Assembly: GCA_041668045.1 (NCBI GenBank)
Contig: JBAYDV010000012.1
Coordinates: forward strand, 1 to 31,711
DNA: 31,711 bases
Direction of reading: 5' to 3'
Origin: JBAYDV01 sp041668045
Lineage (GTDB): Bacteria > Bacteroidota > Bacteroidia > Bacteroidales > UBA932
The notes below the pieces were generated by a model, which worked only from the letters and a program-made list of their open reading frames with translations, did not search any database and had not been told where the DNA came from. The translations under genes were made by a program, and so were the position numbers. This document shows, in pieces, positions 7,097 through 15,198 of the stretch. Numbering within the stretch: position 1 is the stretch's first letter; each line of letters begins with the position of its first letter.

Positions 7097-8575
7097 ATGA
7101 ATACAACATCTAAAATGACGAATTATCGGTGGGTAATTTGTTCATTGTTATTTTTCGCTACTACAGTAAATTATATGGACCGACAGGTTTTATCTTTAAC
7201 GTGGAAGGATTTTATAGCTCCTGAGTTTCATTGGACAGATAGTGATTATGGAACTATTACTTCTTTATTCTCTTTATTCTATTCTGTTGGTCAGCTATTC
7301 GCTGGACGTTTCATAGATTGGATGGGAACAAAGAAAGGTTATTTATGGGCAATAGGTATTTGGTCAGCAGGTGCATGTTTACATGCTTTCTGTGGATGGG
7401 GTACTGAATTAGTATTAGGAGTAGATGACGCTTCTGCCTTAGTTGGTTTAAAAGCAGGTTCAGCTCTGGCTGTAACTGCAGCTACCGTGAGTGTATATTT
7501 CTTCGTAGCAGCACGTTTAGTATTAGCTGCTGGTGAGGCAGGTAATTTTCCAGCTGCTGTAAAAGTTACTGCTGAATATTTCCCTAAGAAAGATCGTGGT
7601 TTCGCTACTAGTCTTTTTAATAGTGGTGCTTCTATTGGTGCATTATTAGCTCCTTTGACTATTCCTACTTTAGCTAAATATTTTCAAAGCATAGGTGTTG
7701 GTAATGGATGGGAAGTTTCTTTTATAATAATAGGTGCTCTTGGTTTTGTATGGATGGGCTTCTGGGTATTCATATATGATAAGCCAAGTCAAAGTAAGCA
7801 TGTTAATGCTGCCGAATTAGCATATATCAATTCAGATGTTGATGATGATGAAGATGATGAAAAAGAAGAGACAAATGAACCTAAGGAAGAAAAACAACTT
7901 GGCATATTAAAAGCATTTCATTATAAACAAACTTGGGCTTTCGCTTTAGGTAAATTTATGACTGATGGTGTATGGTGGTTTTTCCTTTTCTGGATTCCAG
8001 CTTATGTAAGTGATGTATATCATTTGCCATCAAGTGATCCTAAGGCGCAATTATTGATATTTGTTCTATATGCTATAGTAATGTTATCTATAATTGGAGG
8101 TTATTTACCTACTTATTTCGTAAATAAAAGAAAAATGGAACCTTATGCAGGAAGAATGAAAGCTTTGTTGATATTTGCTTTTATTCCATTGTTAGCATTG
8201 TTCGCTCAACCTTTAGGTACTTATTCATATTGGTATCCAATTATCCTTATTGGTTTAGCATGTGCAGCTCACCAAGCATGGTCTGCTAATTTATATTCAA
8301 CTATTGGAGATATGTTCCCAAAATCTACAATAGGAACTATAGCAGGAATTGGTGGTATGGCTGGAGGACTAGGTTCTGTATTTATTAATAAAGGATCTGG
8401 AATGTTATTTGATTATTCTGTAGGAACAGCTACTCGTGCTCCTCTTCATATTCTAACTTTTGATGGTAAACCAGCTGGATATTTCTTAGTTTTCTGTTTT
8501 TGTGCAGTGGCTTATTTAATAGCATGGGGTGGAATGAAATTACTTGTTCCTAAATATAAAAAAGTAAAATTATAA
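7097..8575 (+). CDS. MFS transporter, hexuronate (ExuT-like) type
   Basis: A 492-residue inner-membrane transporter of the anion:cation symporter branch of the major facilitator superfamily, which takes up glucuronate/galacturonate-type acids. Seen: N-terminal RWVICSLLFFATTVNYMDRQ (typical of ExuT-like proteins), RFIDWMGTKKG after the second membrane segment, GEAGNFPAA and the RGFATSLFNSG stretch around residues 146-177, and about 12 hydrophobic segments. The central cytoplasmic loop (about 247-266) is unusually acidic, mostly Asp and Glu. The substrate is inferred mainly from the next two genes, an SDR and uxuA, 4 and 2 bases apart. First gene of the operon. Confidence 0.88.
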   Translation: MNTTSKMTNYRWVICSLLFFATTVNYMDRQVLSLTWKDFIAPEFHWTDSDYGTITSLFSLFYSVGQLFAGRFIDWMGTKKGYLWAIGIWSAGACLHAFCGWGTELVLGVDDASALVGLKAGSALAVTAATVSVYFFVAARLVLAAGEAGNFPAAVKVTAEYFPKKDRGFATSLFNSGASIGALLAPLTIPTLAKYFQSIGVGNGWEVSFIIIGALGFVWMGFWVFIYDKPSQSKHVNAAELAYINSDVDDDEDDEKEETNEPKEEKQLGILKAFHYKQTWAFALGKFMTDGVWWFFLFWIPAYVSDVYHLPSSDPKAQLLIFVLYAIVMLSIIGGYLPTYFVNKRKMEPYAGRMKALLIFAFIPLLALFAQPLGTYSYWYPIILIGLACAAHQAWSANLYSTIGDMFPKSTIGTIAGIGGMAGGLGSVFINKGSGMLFDYSVGTATRAPLHILTFDGKPAGYFLVFCFCAVAYLIAWGGMKLLVPKYKKVKL

Positions 8576-8579
8576 GATA

Positions 8580-9392
8580 ATGAAAGATTTATTTAATATT
8601 AAAGATAAAGTCGCAGTAATCACTGGGGGTTATGGAATCTTGGGTAGAAGTATGGCTGAGTATTTATGTGCTCAAGGTGTAGTAGTTCTAATCCTTGGTA
8701 GAAATGAAGAAAAAGGTAATGCCTTGATTCATGAGCTAAAAGCTCAAGGTGGTATAGCTTATTTTATTAAGTCTGATGTGATGAATCAAGATATTTTAGC
8801 TGAGAATGCTAAGTTTATAAAAGAAAAATTCGGGAGATTGGATATTTTAGTTAATGCTGCTGGAGGAAATATGAAAGGTGCTACTATAGCGCCTAATCAA
8901 AACTTTCTTGATTTAGATGCAAATGATTTTCGTAAAGTAATGGATTTAAATTTGATGGGGACGGTACTTCCTACTATGGCTTTTGCTCCTATTATGATTG
9001 AAAAGAAAAAAGGTAGTATTATAAATATTTCTTCTATGTCTGCATTTCGACCACTTACTCGAGTAGTCGGATATAGTGCCTCTAAAGCAGCTATTTCAAA
9101 TTTTACTCAGTATATGGCTACTGAATTAGCTACTAAATTCGGAAATGGCCTTCGTGTTAATGCTATGGCTCCAGGTTTTTTCTTAACTAATCAAAATCGC
9201 GATTTGTTAACAAATCCAGATGGTAGTCTTACTGCTCGAGGTAAAAAAATTATTGAACAGACTCCTTTTGGTCGTTTTGGTAGTCCTGATGAGTTGAATG
9301 GTACTCTTCATTATTTAGCAAGTGATGCTTCAGCTTTTGTAACAGGTACTGTGGCTGTAGTTGACGGAGGATTTAACGCCTTTTGTTTATAG
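8580..9392 (+). CDS. SDR oxidoreductase, probable D-mannonate (fructuronate) oxidoreductase
   Basis: A 270-residue short-chain dehydrogenase. Visible motifs: cofactor loop TGGYGILG (15-22), D66 after the fourth strand, NAAG (92-95), S152 and the YSASK catalytic pair (Y165, K169), and PG at 198-199. Placed between the hexuronate transporter and uxuA, it most likely interconverts D-fructuronate and D-mannonate with NAD(P)H, the step done in E. coli by the unrelated long-chain enzyme UxuB. SDR enzymes in this position are usual in Bacteroides-type uxuA loci. The exact substrate is inferred from context; a gluconate or ketodeoxy-sugar reductase is the alternative. Confidence 0.85.
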   Translation: MKDLFNIKDKVAVITGGYGILGRSMAEYLCAQGVVVLILGRNEEKGNALIHELKAQGGIAYFIKSDVMNQDILAENAKFIKEKFGRLDILVNAAGGNMKGATIAPNQNFLDLDANDFRKVMDLNLMGTVLPTMAFAPIMIEKKKGSIINISSMSAFRPLTRVVGYSASKAAISNFTQYMATELATKFGNGLRVNAMAPGFFLTNQNRDLLTNPDGSLTARGKKIIEQTPFGRFGSPDELNGTLHYLASDASAFVTGTVAVVDGGFNAFCL

Positions 9393-9394
9393 AT

Positions 9395-10570
9395 ATGGAA
9401 AAGATATATAGTGAACAAACTTGGAGATGGTATGGTCCTAATGACCCTGTCTCTTTATGGGATATCCGTCAGGCTGGAGCCACGGGTATAGTAACAGCTC
9501 TTCATCATATTCCTAATGGAGATGTATGGACTGTAGAAGAAATTAATAAACGCAAGGAAGAGATAGAAAAGACAGGTCTTAAGTGGACTGTCGTAGAAAG
9601 TCTTCCAGTAGATGAATTTATTAAGACTCAAACAGGAGATTATTTACAACATATAGAAAATTATAAACAGAGCATTCGTAATTTAGCTTCTTGTGGGATT
9701 TATGTGATTACTTATAACTTTATGCCTGTCCTAGATTGGACTCGTACAGATTTAGCTTATCCTCTTGAAGATGGTTCTAAGGCTATGAGGTTTGAAAAAG
9801 CTGCTATGATGGCTTTCGATCTTTATCTACTAAAGCGTCCAGGTGCTGAGAAACTATATTCGAAAGAAGAAATAGCTTTAGCTAAAGCTCGTTTTGATTC
9901 TATGTCAGAGGATGATAAAGATCAATTAACAAGAAATATAATAGCTGGACTTCCAGGTGCTGAAGAGTCTTTTACTTGTGAAAAGTTACTTGAGGCTATG
10001 GATAAATATAAGAATATTAGTAAAGATAAACTTCGTGAAAATTTAATATTTTTCTTGAAAGAGGTTTGTCCTGTAGCTGATAGTGTGGGAGCTAAATTAG
10101 TTATTCATCCAGATGATCCTCCTATGCAAATTTTTGGATTACCAAGGATTATGTGTAGTGCTGATGATTTTCAATTATTAGCAGATGCTGTACCTAATCC
10201 TTCTAATGGATTATGTTTATGTACAGGTTCTTTGGGTCCTAATCCAAAAAATGATTTAGTATATATGATGCATCATTTTTCAGAGAGAATTAATTTCGTT
10301 CATCTTCGCAGTACTAAGAGAGATGGAAAAGGAAATTTTTATGAAGATAATCATTTGGAGGGTGATGTGGATATGTATGAGGTTATGAAAGCATTTGTTG
10401 AAATTAATCAAGAAAGAGGGCATTCTATAGCTTTCCGTCCTGATCATGGGCATCAAATGGTTGATGATCTTAATAAAGAAATAATTAACCCTGGTTATAC
10501 TTGTATTGGAAGGCTTCGTGGTTTGGCAGAATTACGAGGACTCGAGATGGGTATTATTAGAAGTCTATAA
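9395..10570 (+). CDS. uxuA: D-mannonate dehydratase
   Basis: Converts D-mannonate to 2-keto-3-deoxygluconate in the hexuronate pathway; a cytoplasmic, metal-dependent TIM-barrel enzyme. The 391-residue length agrees with UxuA. The N-terminus WRWYGPNDPVSLWDIRQAGA followed by TGIVTALHHIPNG is diagnostic, and PDHGHQM near the C-terminus is the metal-binding part, with HPDDPP and NFVHLRSTKR also family blocks. ATG 9395, two bases after the stop of the preceding gene, is preferred over an in-frame upstream TTG at 9383 that would overlap it. uxaC, kdgK and a regulator are not in the window, so the pathway is completed elsewhere. Two hairpins follow. Confidence 0.96.
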   Translation: MEKIYSEQTWRWYGPNDPVSLWDIRQAGATGIVTALHHIPNGDVWTVEEINKRKEEIEKTGLKWTVVESLPVDEFIKTQTGDYLQHIENYKQSIRNLASCGIYVITYNFMPVLDWTRTDLAYPLEDGSKAMRFEKAAMMAFDLYLLKRPGAEKLYSKEEIALAKARFDSMSEDDKDQLTRNIIAGLPGAEESFTCEKLLEAMDKYKNISKDKLRENLIFFLKEVCPVADSVGAKLVIHPDDPPMQIFGLPRIMCSADDFQLLADAVPNPSNGLCLCTGSLGPNPKNDLVYMMHHFSERINFVHLRSTKRDGKGNFYEDNHLEGDVDMYEVMKAFVEINQERGHSIAFRPDHGHQMVDDLNKEIINPGYTCIGRLRGLAELRGLEMGIIRSL

Positions 10571-10654
10571 AAAGTATATTAACATTGAAGATTTTTTATC
10601 TGATGTGTTGTTATAAAGTGTCGTAGTTATGATTTACGTATTATTTGTGTAAGA

Positions 10655-10682
10655 AAAAGCTACTCCCTAGAGAGTAGCTTTT
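10655..10682. terminator. Bidirectional terminator between uxuA and kbl
   Basis: Perfect 11-bp stem AAAAGCTACTC (10655-10665) with GAGTAGCTTTT (10672-10682), six-base loop. T tracts flank both directions (minus strand reads TTTTTC after the stem), so it can serve both converging genes. Confidence 0.8.
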
Positions 10683-10687
10683 AGTTA

Positions 10688-10713
10688 TCCGATATTCCGG
10701 ACGTTTTTTTTTT
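10688..10713 (+). terminator. Possible second terminator with a long T tract
   Basis: Short stem TCCG (10688-10691) with CGGA (10698-10701) followed by ten T (10704-10713). The stem is weak, but the T tract is the longest in the window. Confidence 0.35.
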
Positions 10714-10771
10714 AAACACAAGTCGAAGCTTTTATACTGTACTTCTCAGTTTTAATTTTTTTATTAGAAAA

Positions 10772-11962
10772 TTATTTTATTATTTCTAATTCCTTAGCTA
10801 CTTTAGTGAAAGCAGAAATGCATTTATCAAGTTGTTCTTTAGTGTGTCCAGCTGATATCTGAACGCGAATACGAGCTAAGTCTTTAGGAACTACCGGATA
10901 GTAGAATCCTACTACGTATATACCTTCTTCTAATAATTTGTCTGCCATTATTTGCGATAATTTAGCATCATATAGCATGACAGCACATATAGCAGATTGG
11001 GTTGGTTTGATATCGAATCCTGCTTCTTTCATCTTATTAACGAAGTATGCAGTGTTTTCGTGTAATTTATCTTGTAATTCGTTAGTTCTGGTCATCATGT
11101 CGAACATGGCTGAACCAGCGGCTGCTATCATAGGAGGAATTGAATTTGAGAATAAATATGGACGTGAACGTTGACGTAGCATATCTATAATCTCTTTTTT
11201 ACCAGTGGTGAATCCTCCAACTGCTCCTCCGAATGCTTTTCCAAGAGTTCCTGTTATTATTTCTACTTTTCCTCTTAGGTTATATAGTTCTGTGGTTCCT
11301 CGGCCTGTTTTTCCTACGACTCCAGCTGAGTGAGATTCATCAACCATTACCATAGCATTATATTTCTCTGCTAGTTTATATATCTGGTCAACAGGTGCTA
11401 CATTACCATCCATCGAGAATACACCATCTGTACAGATAATGCGGTTACGCTGTGCTTGAGATAGTTTCAAACAATTTTCAAGCTCATCCATATCAGCGTT
11501 GGCATAACGATATCTTTTAGCTTTACATAAGCGAACACCGTCTATGATTGATGCGTGGTTTAAAGAATCGGAAATAATAGCATCTTTGTCGCTAAGAAGA
11601 GGTTCGAATAGTCCACCATTAGCATCAAAGCATGATGCATAGAGAATGGTATCTTCTGTTCCGAAAAATTCAGATATTTTATTTTCAAGCTTTTTATGAA
11701 GATCTTGTGTTCCACATATAAATCTTACACTTGACATACCATATCCTCTTTCATCGAGCGCTTCTTTAGCTGCAGCTATTAATTCTGGATTATTAGCTAG
11801 TCCTAAATAATTGTTGGCACAAAAGTTTAGAACTTCTTTCCCACCTTTGACTTTTATGTCTGCTTTTTGGGCGGTAGTGATAATTCTCTCATCTTTATAA
11901 AGACCTGCGTCTTTAATAGATTGTAATTCTTTTGTTAAAAATTCTTTAAAATCGTTATACAT
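10772..11962 (-). CDS. kbl: Glycine C-acetyltransferase (2-amino-3-ketobutyrate CoA ligase)
   Basis: PLP-dependent enzyme that splits 2-amino-3-ketobutyrate with CoA into glycine and acetyl-CoA, the second step of threonine breakdown; cytoplasmic, alpha-oxoamine synthase family. Length 396 as in E. coli Kbl. Family blocks seen: NFCANNYLGLANNPE (47-61), SVRFICGTQDLHK (78-90), VDESHSAGVVG (207-217) and the PLP lysine K242 in GTLGKAFGG. The usual partner, threonine dehydrogenase (tdh), is not adjacent. It stands alone, with its own TACATTTG box upstream. Confidence 0.95.
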   Translation of the reverse strand: MYNDFKEFLTKELQSIKDAGLYKDERIITTAQKADIKVKGGKEVLNFCANNYLGLANNPELIAAAKEALDERGYGMSSVRFICGTQDLHKKLENKISEFFGTEDTILYASCFDANGGLFEPLLSDKDAIISDSLNHASIIDGVRLCKAKRYRYANADMDELENCLKLSQAQRNRIICTDGVFSMDGNVAPVDQIYKLAEKYNAMVMVDESHSAGVVGKTGRGTTELYNLRGKVEIITGTLGKAFGGAVGGFTTGKKEIIDMLRQRSRPYLFSNSIPPMIAAAGSAMFDMMTRTNELQDKLHENTAYFVNKMKEAGFDIKPTQSAICAVMLYDAKLSQIMADKLLEEGIYVVGFYYPVVPKDLARIRVQISAGHTKEQLDKCISAFTKVAKELEIIK

Positions 11963-11979
11963 TGTATCATAGTTTTATA

Positions 11980-11987
11980 CAAATGTA
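11980..11987 (-). promoter_or_regulatory. -7 promoter box for kbl
   Basis: Minus-strand TACATTTG, an exact TAnnTTTG match, 17 bases before the start codon. Confidence 0.65.
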
Positions 11988-12076
11988 ATTATTTATTTGT
12001 TTTTTGGAAAAATACTAATAAGAATATTTATATAAAATTTTATAAATATATAAAAATGAATCAAGATAAAAAGATT

Positions 12077-12114
12077 AAAACTTTTGGAATTTTAAAAGTT
12101 TTCATATATGTTTG
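12077..12114 (+). promoter_or_regulatory. tetR promoter with an overlapping operator-like dyad
   Basis: -33 TTTG at 12083-12086, 20-base spacer, -7 TATGTTTG at 12107-12114. A perfect inverted repeat AAAACTTTT (12077-12085) / AAAAGTTTT (12094-12102) spans the -33 element and spacer, where a TetR dimer would block RNA polymerase. Autoregulation is inferred. Confidence 0.65.
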
Positions 12115-12146
12115 CAGGAATATTTATCGAACATTAAAATATTAAG

Positions 12147-12767
12147 ATGGATCAAAAACAATATATAATAGAAAAATCAGGACAATTATTTTTTAAAAAT
12201 GGCTTCAAAGTCGTTACTATGGATGATGTGGCTGCAGCTAATGGTATTTCTAAAAGAACTTTATATGAACTTTTTAAAGATAAGAAGACTCTTCTTTCAG
12301 ATTGTATCCAATCGTATATAATTACTAGTAAGAAAAAATCAATGGAGGCTAATGCAGATTCTGAAAATACGATAGATATGATGTTTAGAATGTTTTATAG
12401 ATTTCAATCTTTATATACAGAGAAGACTGCAAGAAGGGAGCAAGAATTGAAAAAGTATTATCCTGATGTATATTATAATGTGTATATGAATTTGAGATTG
12501 ATGAGATTGGAGGAGATGAAGAAATCGTTTAAGAAGAGTATTGAGCAGGGTATAATTGATGAGGCTTTGGTTGATCTGAAGAGGACTCCTTATGTTTTTG
12601 ATTCTCTTATCGCGGATTTTGATGATTCTAAGATAGTGGAGCTTTATAATGGAACTAGATTTGATGCTTTCAGGGATTTAATTTTAATTCATTTTAGAGG
12701 TTTAACTACAGAAAAAGGTAGAGAAATTATAGATGGATATCTTAAAGATGAAAAGAAGTTTAAATAG
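12147..12767 (+). CDS. TetR/AcrR family transcriptional regulator
   Basis: A 206-residue one-component regulator. The N-terminal helix-turn-helix is clear: LFFKNGFKVVTMDDVAAANG then ISKRTLYELFKDKKTLL (about residues 14-50). The C-terminal ligand domain is divergent and gives no hint of the inducer. It is the first gene of the efflux operon, 43 bases before the TolC-like gene with no terminator between, so it is expected to repress its own operon in the absence of a pump substrate. A dyad over its promoter (12077-12102) is the likely operator. The second half of the gene uses noticeably more G-ending codons (AAG, GAG, TTG) than nearby genes. Confidence 0.93.
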   Translation: MDQKQYIIEKSGQLFFKNGFKVVTMDDVAAANGISKRTLYELFKDKKTLLSDCIQSYIITSKKKSMEANADSENTIDMMFRMFYRFQSLYTEKTARREQELKKYYPDVYYNVYMNLRLMRLEEMKKSFKKSIEQGIIDEALVDLKRTPYVFDSLIADFDDSKIVELYNGTRFDAFRDLILIHFRGLTTEKGREIIDGYLKDEKKFK

Positions 12768-12810
12768 TATTGGAAAATATAGTAGAAATAATAATTATAA
12801 ATTTTAAAGT

Positions 12811-14142
12811 ATGAAGAAAGTAACCTTGTGGATAATCGCTGTGACGACGATGTTATCATTGCCGTGTATTAGTATTAAGGCGGCGAAGGTGAATAAGATT
12901 CCTGGTATGGTGGTAGAGGATACTACTATTATGAATTTGAGTTTGAAGGAGGCACAAGATTATGCAGTTAATCATAATCGTTCTCTTGAAAATGCTGATT
13001 TGGATATTAAAAAGGCAGAAGCTGCTCATTGGCAGGCTATAGCGACGATGTTGCCGCAGGTTAGTGCTAAGGTCGATTATAGTAATATGTGTGGGTATGA
13101 GATGGATTTTAGCGGACAGACGATTTCTATGCCTCCAAGTGGACAGATCGTGGCTTCTTCTTCTATATCTATTAGTGGTGCACAGGTGGTGAATGTGCAA
13201 GTGGCTAAGATATCGGAGAGGATGGCTGATGTGACTAAGAAAAAATCTGAGAAGGAAATAAGGGATAATATTAAGTTGTTGTATTATACTGCTTTGGTTA
13301 CTACTAAGACAGTGAGTTTGCTTGAAGAGAATTTAAAGAGTCTAGAGGATTTGCTTAGATTTTCTAATAAGTCTGTGGAGATGGGAGTATCGGAGCAGGT
13401 GGATGCTGATCAGATTATGGTGCAGGTGTCATCTATGAAGTCTTCTATTAATTCTACTAAAAGGTCTTTGGAGGCCGTTTATAATTCTATAAGACTTCAA
13501 TTAGATTTGGATGTTAATAAAAAGATTAAATTGACTCAAACGATTGATGATTTACTTAATGTGGATACTGCACTTTCTTTATTGACATCAGATTTTATCG
13601 TTAATGATAATTATTCTTATCAGTTGTCGGAGCAGAGTGCTGAGATTAGTAGAAAGAAGGTTGATATAGCTAAATGGTCGTTCGCTCCTTCGCTGACTCT
13701 TGGTTATAGCTATACTAAGAAGAAGTATTTTAGTGATGAGCCTACTTTTAATATGACTCCTCCAAATATGATTAGTATGTCTATTTCTATACCGATTTTT
13801 TCTTCTGGTTCTAGAAATCAAGCTTTGAAAAGTGCTCAGTATGATTATCAAAAGAGTGTAAATACTCTTATCGATACTGAGAAGTCTTTAGAGATGCAGT
13901 ATAGGCAGTTATGTTATAATTTGAATTCTTCTTTTGAAAAGTATCAGATTCAAAAAGAGAATGTAGATGTGACGCAAAGGTTGTTTAATAATATGGCTAA
14001 GAAGTATGAGTATGGTACTGCTTCTGGCGTTGATATTACTACTTCTGGTACAAATGTTATTCAGGCTCAGAATACTTATATTCAGTCACTTCTTGATTTT
14101 GTTAATTCTCAAATTCAATTGGAGACTCTTTTAAATAAATAG
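12811..14142 (+). CDS. TolC-family outer membrane efflux channel
   Basis: A 443-residue outer-membrane factor that forms the exit duct of a tripartite RND pump. A signal peptide covers about residues 1-25. Two OEP repeats are visible: the first begins with LSLKEAQDYAVNHNRSLENA (43-62), the second near YSYQLSEQSAEISRKKVDIAKWSFAPSLTLG, each with long helical coiled-coil stretches. The periplasmic adaptor follows after 15 bases, then the pump, so this is one operon. Codon use is richer in AAG, GAG and TTG than in the adaptor and pump genes. It corresponds in order to PG0538 of the Porphyromonas gingivalis locus (from memory). Confidence 0.92.
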   Translation: MKKVTLWIIAVTTMLSLPCISIKAAKVNKIPGMVVEDTTIMNLSLKEAQDYAVNHNRSLENADLDIKKAEAAHWQAIATMLPQVSAKVDYSNMCGYEMDFSGQTISMPPSGQIVASSSISISGAQVVNVQVAKISERMADVTKKKSEKEIRDNIKLLYYTALVTTKTVSLLEENLKSLEDLLRFSNKSVEMGVSEQVDADQIMVQVSSMKSSINSTKRSLEAVYNSIRLQLDLDVNKKIKLTQTIDDLLNVDTALSLLTSDFIVNDNYSYQLSEQSAEISRKKVDIAKWSFAPSLTLGYSYTKKKYFSDEPTFNMTPPNMISMSISIPIFSSGSRNQALKSAQYDYQKSVNTLIDTEKSLEMQYRQLCYNLNSSFEKYQIQKENVDVTQRLFNNMAKKYEYGTASGVDITTSGTNVIQAQNTYIQSLLDFVNSQIQLETLLNK

Positions 14143-14175
14143 TTTTTTAATTCAAAAATGATAAAAAGTAATAAA

Positions 14176-15192
14176 ATGAAATTTATAAAATGGATTTTCG
14201 TAGCTGCTTCTTTATTTGTTCTTTCTAGTTGTTCAGGAACAAAGAAATCGAAAGAAGTCAAAAAGATAACGAAAGTTGAACAAGTTAGAACTACGATTCT
14301 TAAAAAACAAAATATAACAAGGACGATTAATTTATCTACTATTCTTGAAGGTTATACTACTTTAAATGTTTTTCCTTCTATTCAAGGACATATAGAGAAA
14401 ATTTTCGTCGAGGTGGGAGATCATGTGAAGAAAGGAGATGATTTAGTTAGAATGGATCAAACACAGTATAAAAATGCTCTCATTACTTATAATAATCTTG
14501 TGACTGAAATGAAGAGAATGGAGGGCTTGAAGGAAGGTAATGCTGTTTCTCAACAAAATTATGATAATACTAAGATGAGTCTTGACCAGGCGAAGGCTCA
14601 ATTAGACTTTTTGAAACAAAATACATATTTCGAAGCTCCTTTTAATGGCGTTATTTCTGCTAAAAATTATGAAAATGGAGAACTTCTCTCTGGAAGTCCA
14701 GTAGTAGTTCTAACTAAGATTTCAGAACTGAAAGCTTTAGTGAATGTTTCAGAGATTTATTATACAGGAGTAAAGAAAGGAACGAAAGTGAATATAATTT
14801 CTGAGTTGTATCCTGATAAGGTATTTAATGCGGAAGTAGAGATAGTATATCCTACTATTGACCCGACTTCTCATACATTTACTGTTAAGCTAAGAATTCC
14901 AAATCAGAATATGAAATTACGTCCGGGTATGTATGTTCGTACTAAATTATTGATTGGTAAAGATAATGTTTTACTAGTTCCTTATCTTTCTGTTTTAAAA
15001 CTTACAGGTTCTAACAATAGATATATTTATATTAATGAAGGGGGAAAAGCGAAGAGAATATTCGTTAATCTAGGGCAGAGATTTGATGATAATATAGAGA
15101 TTATAAGTCCTGAATTAAAAGAGGGTATGGAAGTAGTAACTACTGGACAGTCAAAATTGGTAGAGGGAGTTAAATTAAATATTGTAAAATAA
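14176..15192 (+). CDS. RND efflux periplasmic adaptor lipoprotein (membrane fusion protein)
   Basis: Links the inner-membrane pump to the TolC-like channel. From ATG 14176 the protein (338 residues) has a standard lipoprotein signal MKFIKWIFVAASLFVLSSC with lipidated C19; an ATG at 14158 would add MIKSNK and is the alternative start. The order is typical: lipoyl half-motif with FPSIQGHIEKIFVEVGDHVKKGD, a shortened helical hairpin, the second half-motif FEAPFNGVISAKNYENGEL, then beta-barrel and membrane-proximal domains (RPGMYVRTKL). The helical hairpin is short. The pump gene begins 6 bases after its stop. Confidence 0.92.
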   Translation: MKFIKWIFVAASLFVLSSCSGTKKSKEVKKITKVEQVRTTILKKQNITRTINLSTILEGYTTLNVFPSIQGHIEKIFVEVGDHVKKGDDLVRMDQTQYKNALITYNNLVTEMKRMEGLKEGNAVSQQNYDNTKMSLDQAKAQLDFLKQNTYFEAPFNGVISAKNYENGELLSGSPVVVLTKISELKALVNVSEIYYTGVKKGTKVNIISELYPDKVFNAEVEIVYPTIDPTSHTFTVKLRIPNQNMKLRPGMYVRTKLLIGKDNVLLVPYLSVLKLTGSNNRYIYINEGGKAKRIFVNLGQRFDDNIEIISPELKEGMEVVTTGQSKLVEGVKLNIVK

Positions 15193-15198
15193 GTAACT

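Noticed and set aside
12024..12049. AT-only dyad ATATTTATA / TATAAATAT between kbl and tetR
   Set aside because: Such repeats arise easily in DNA this AT-rich and it does not align with either promoter's core elements.
12856..13200. Antisense open frame opposite the TolC-like gene
   Set aside because: Peptide is His/Arg/Thr-rich and matches no family; it is explained by codon bias of the sense gene, and no promoter lies upstream.
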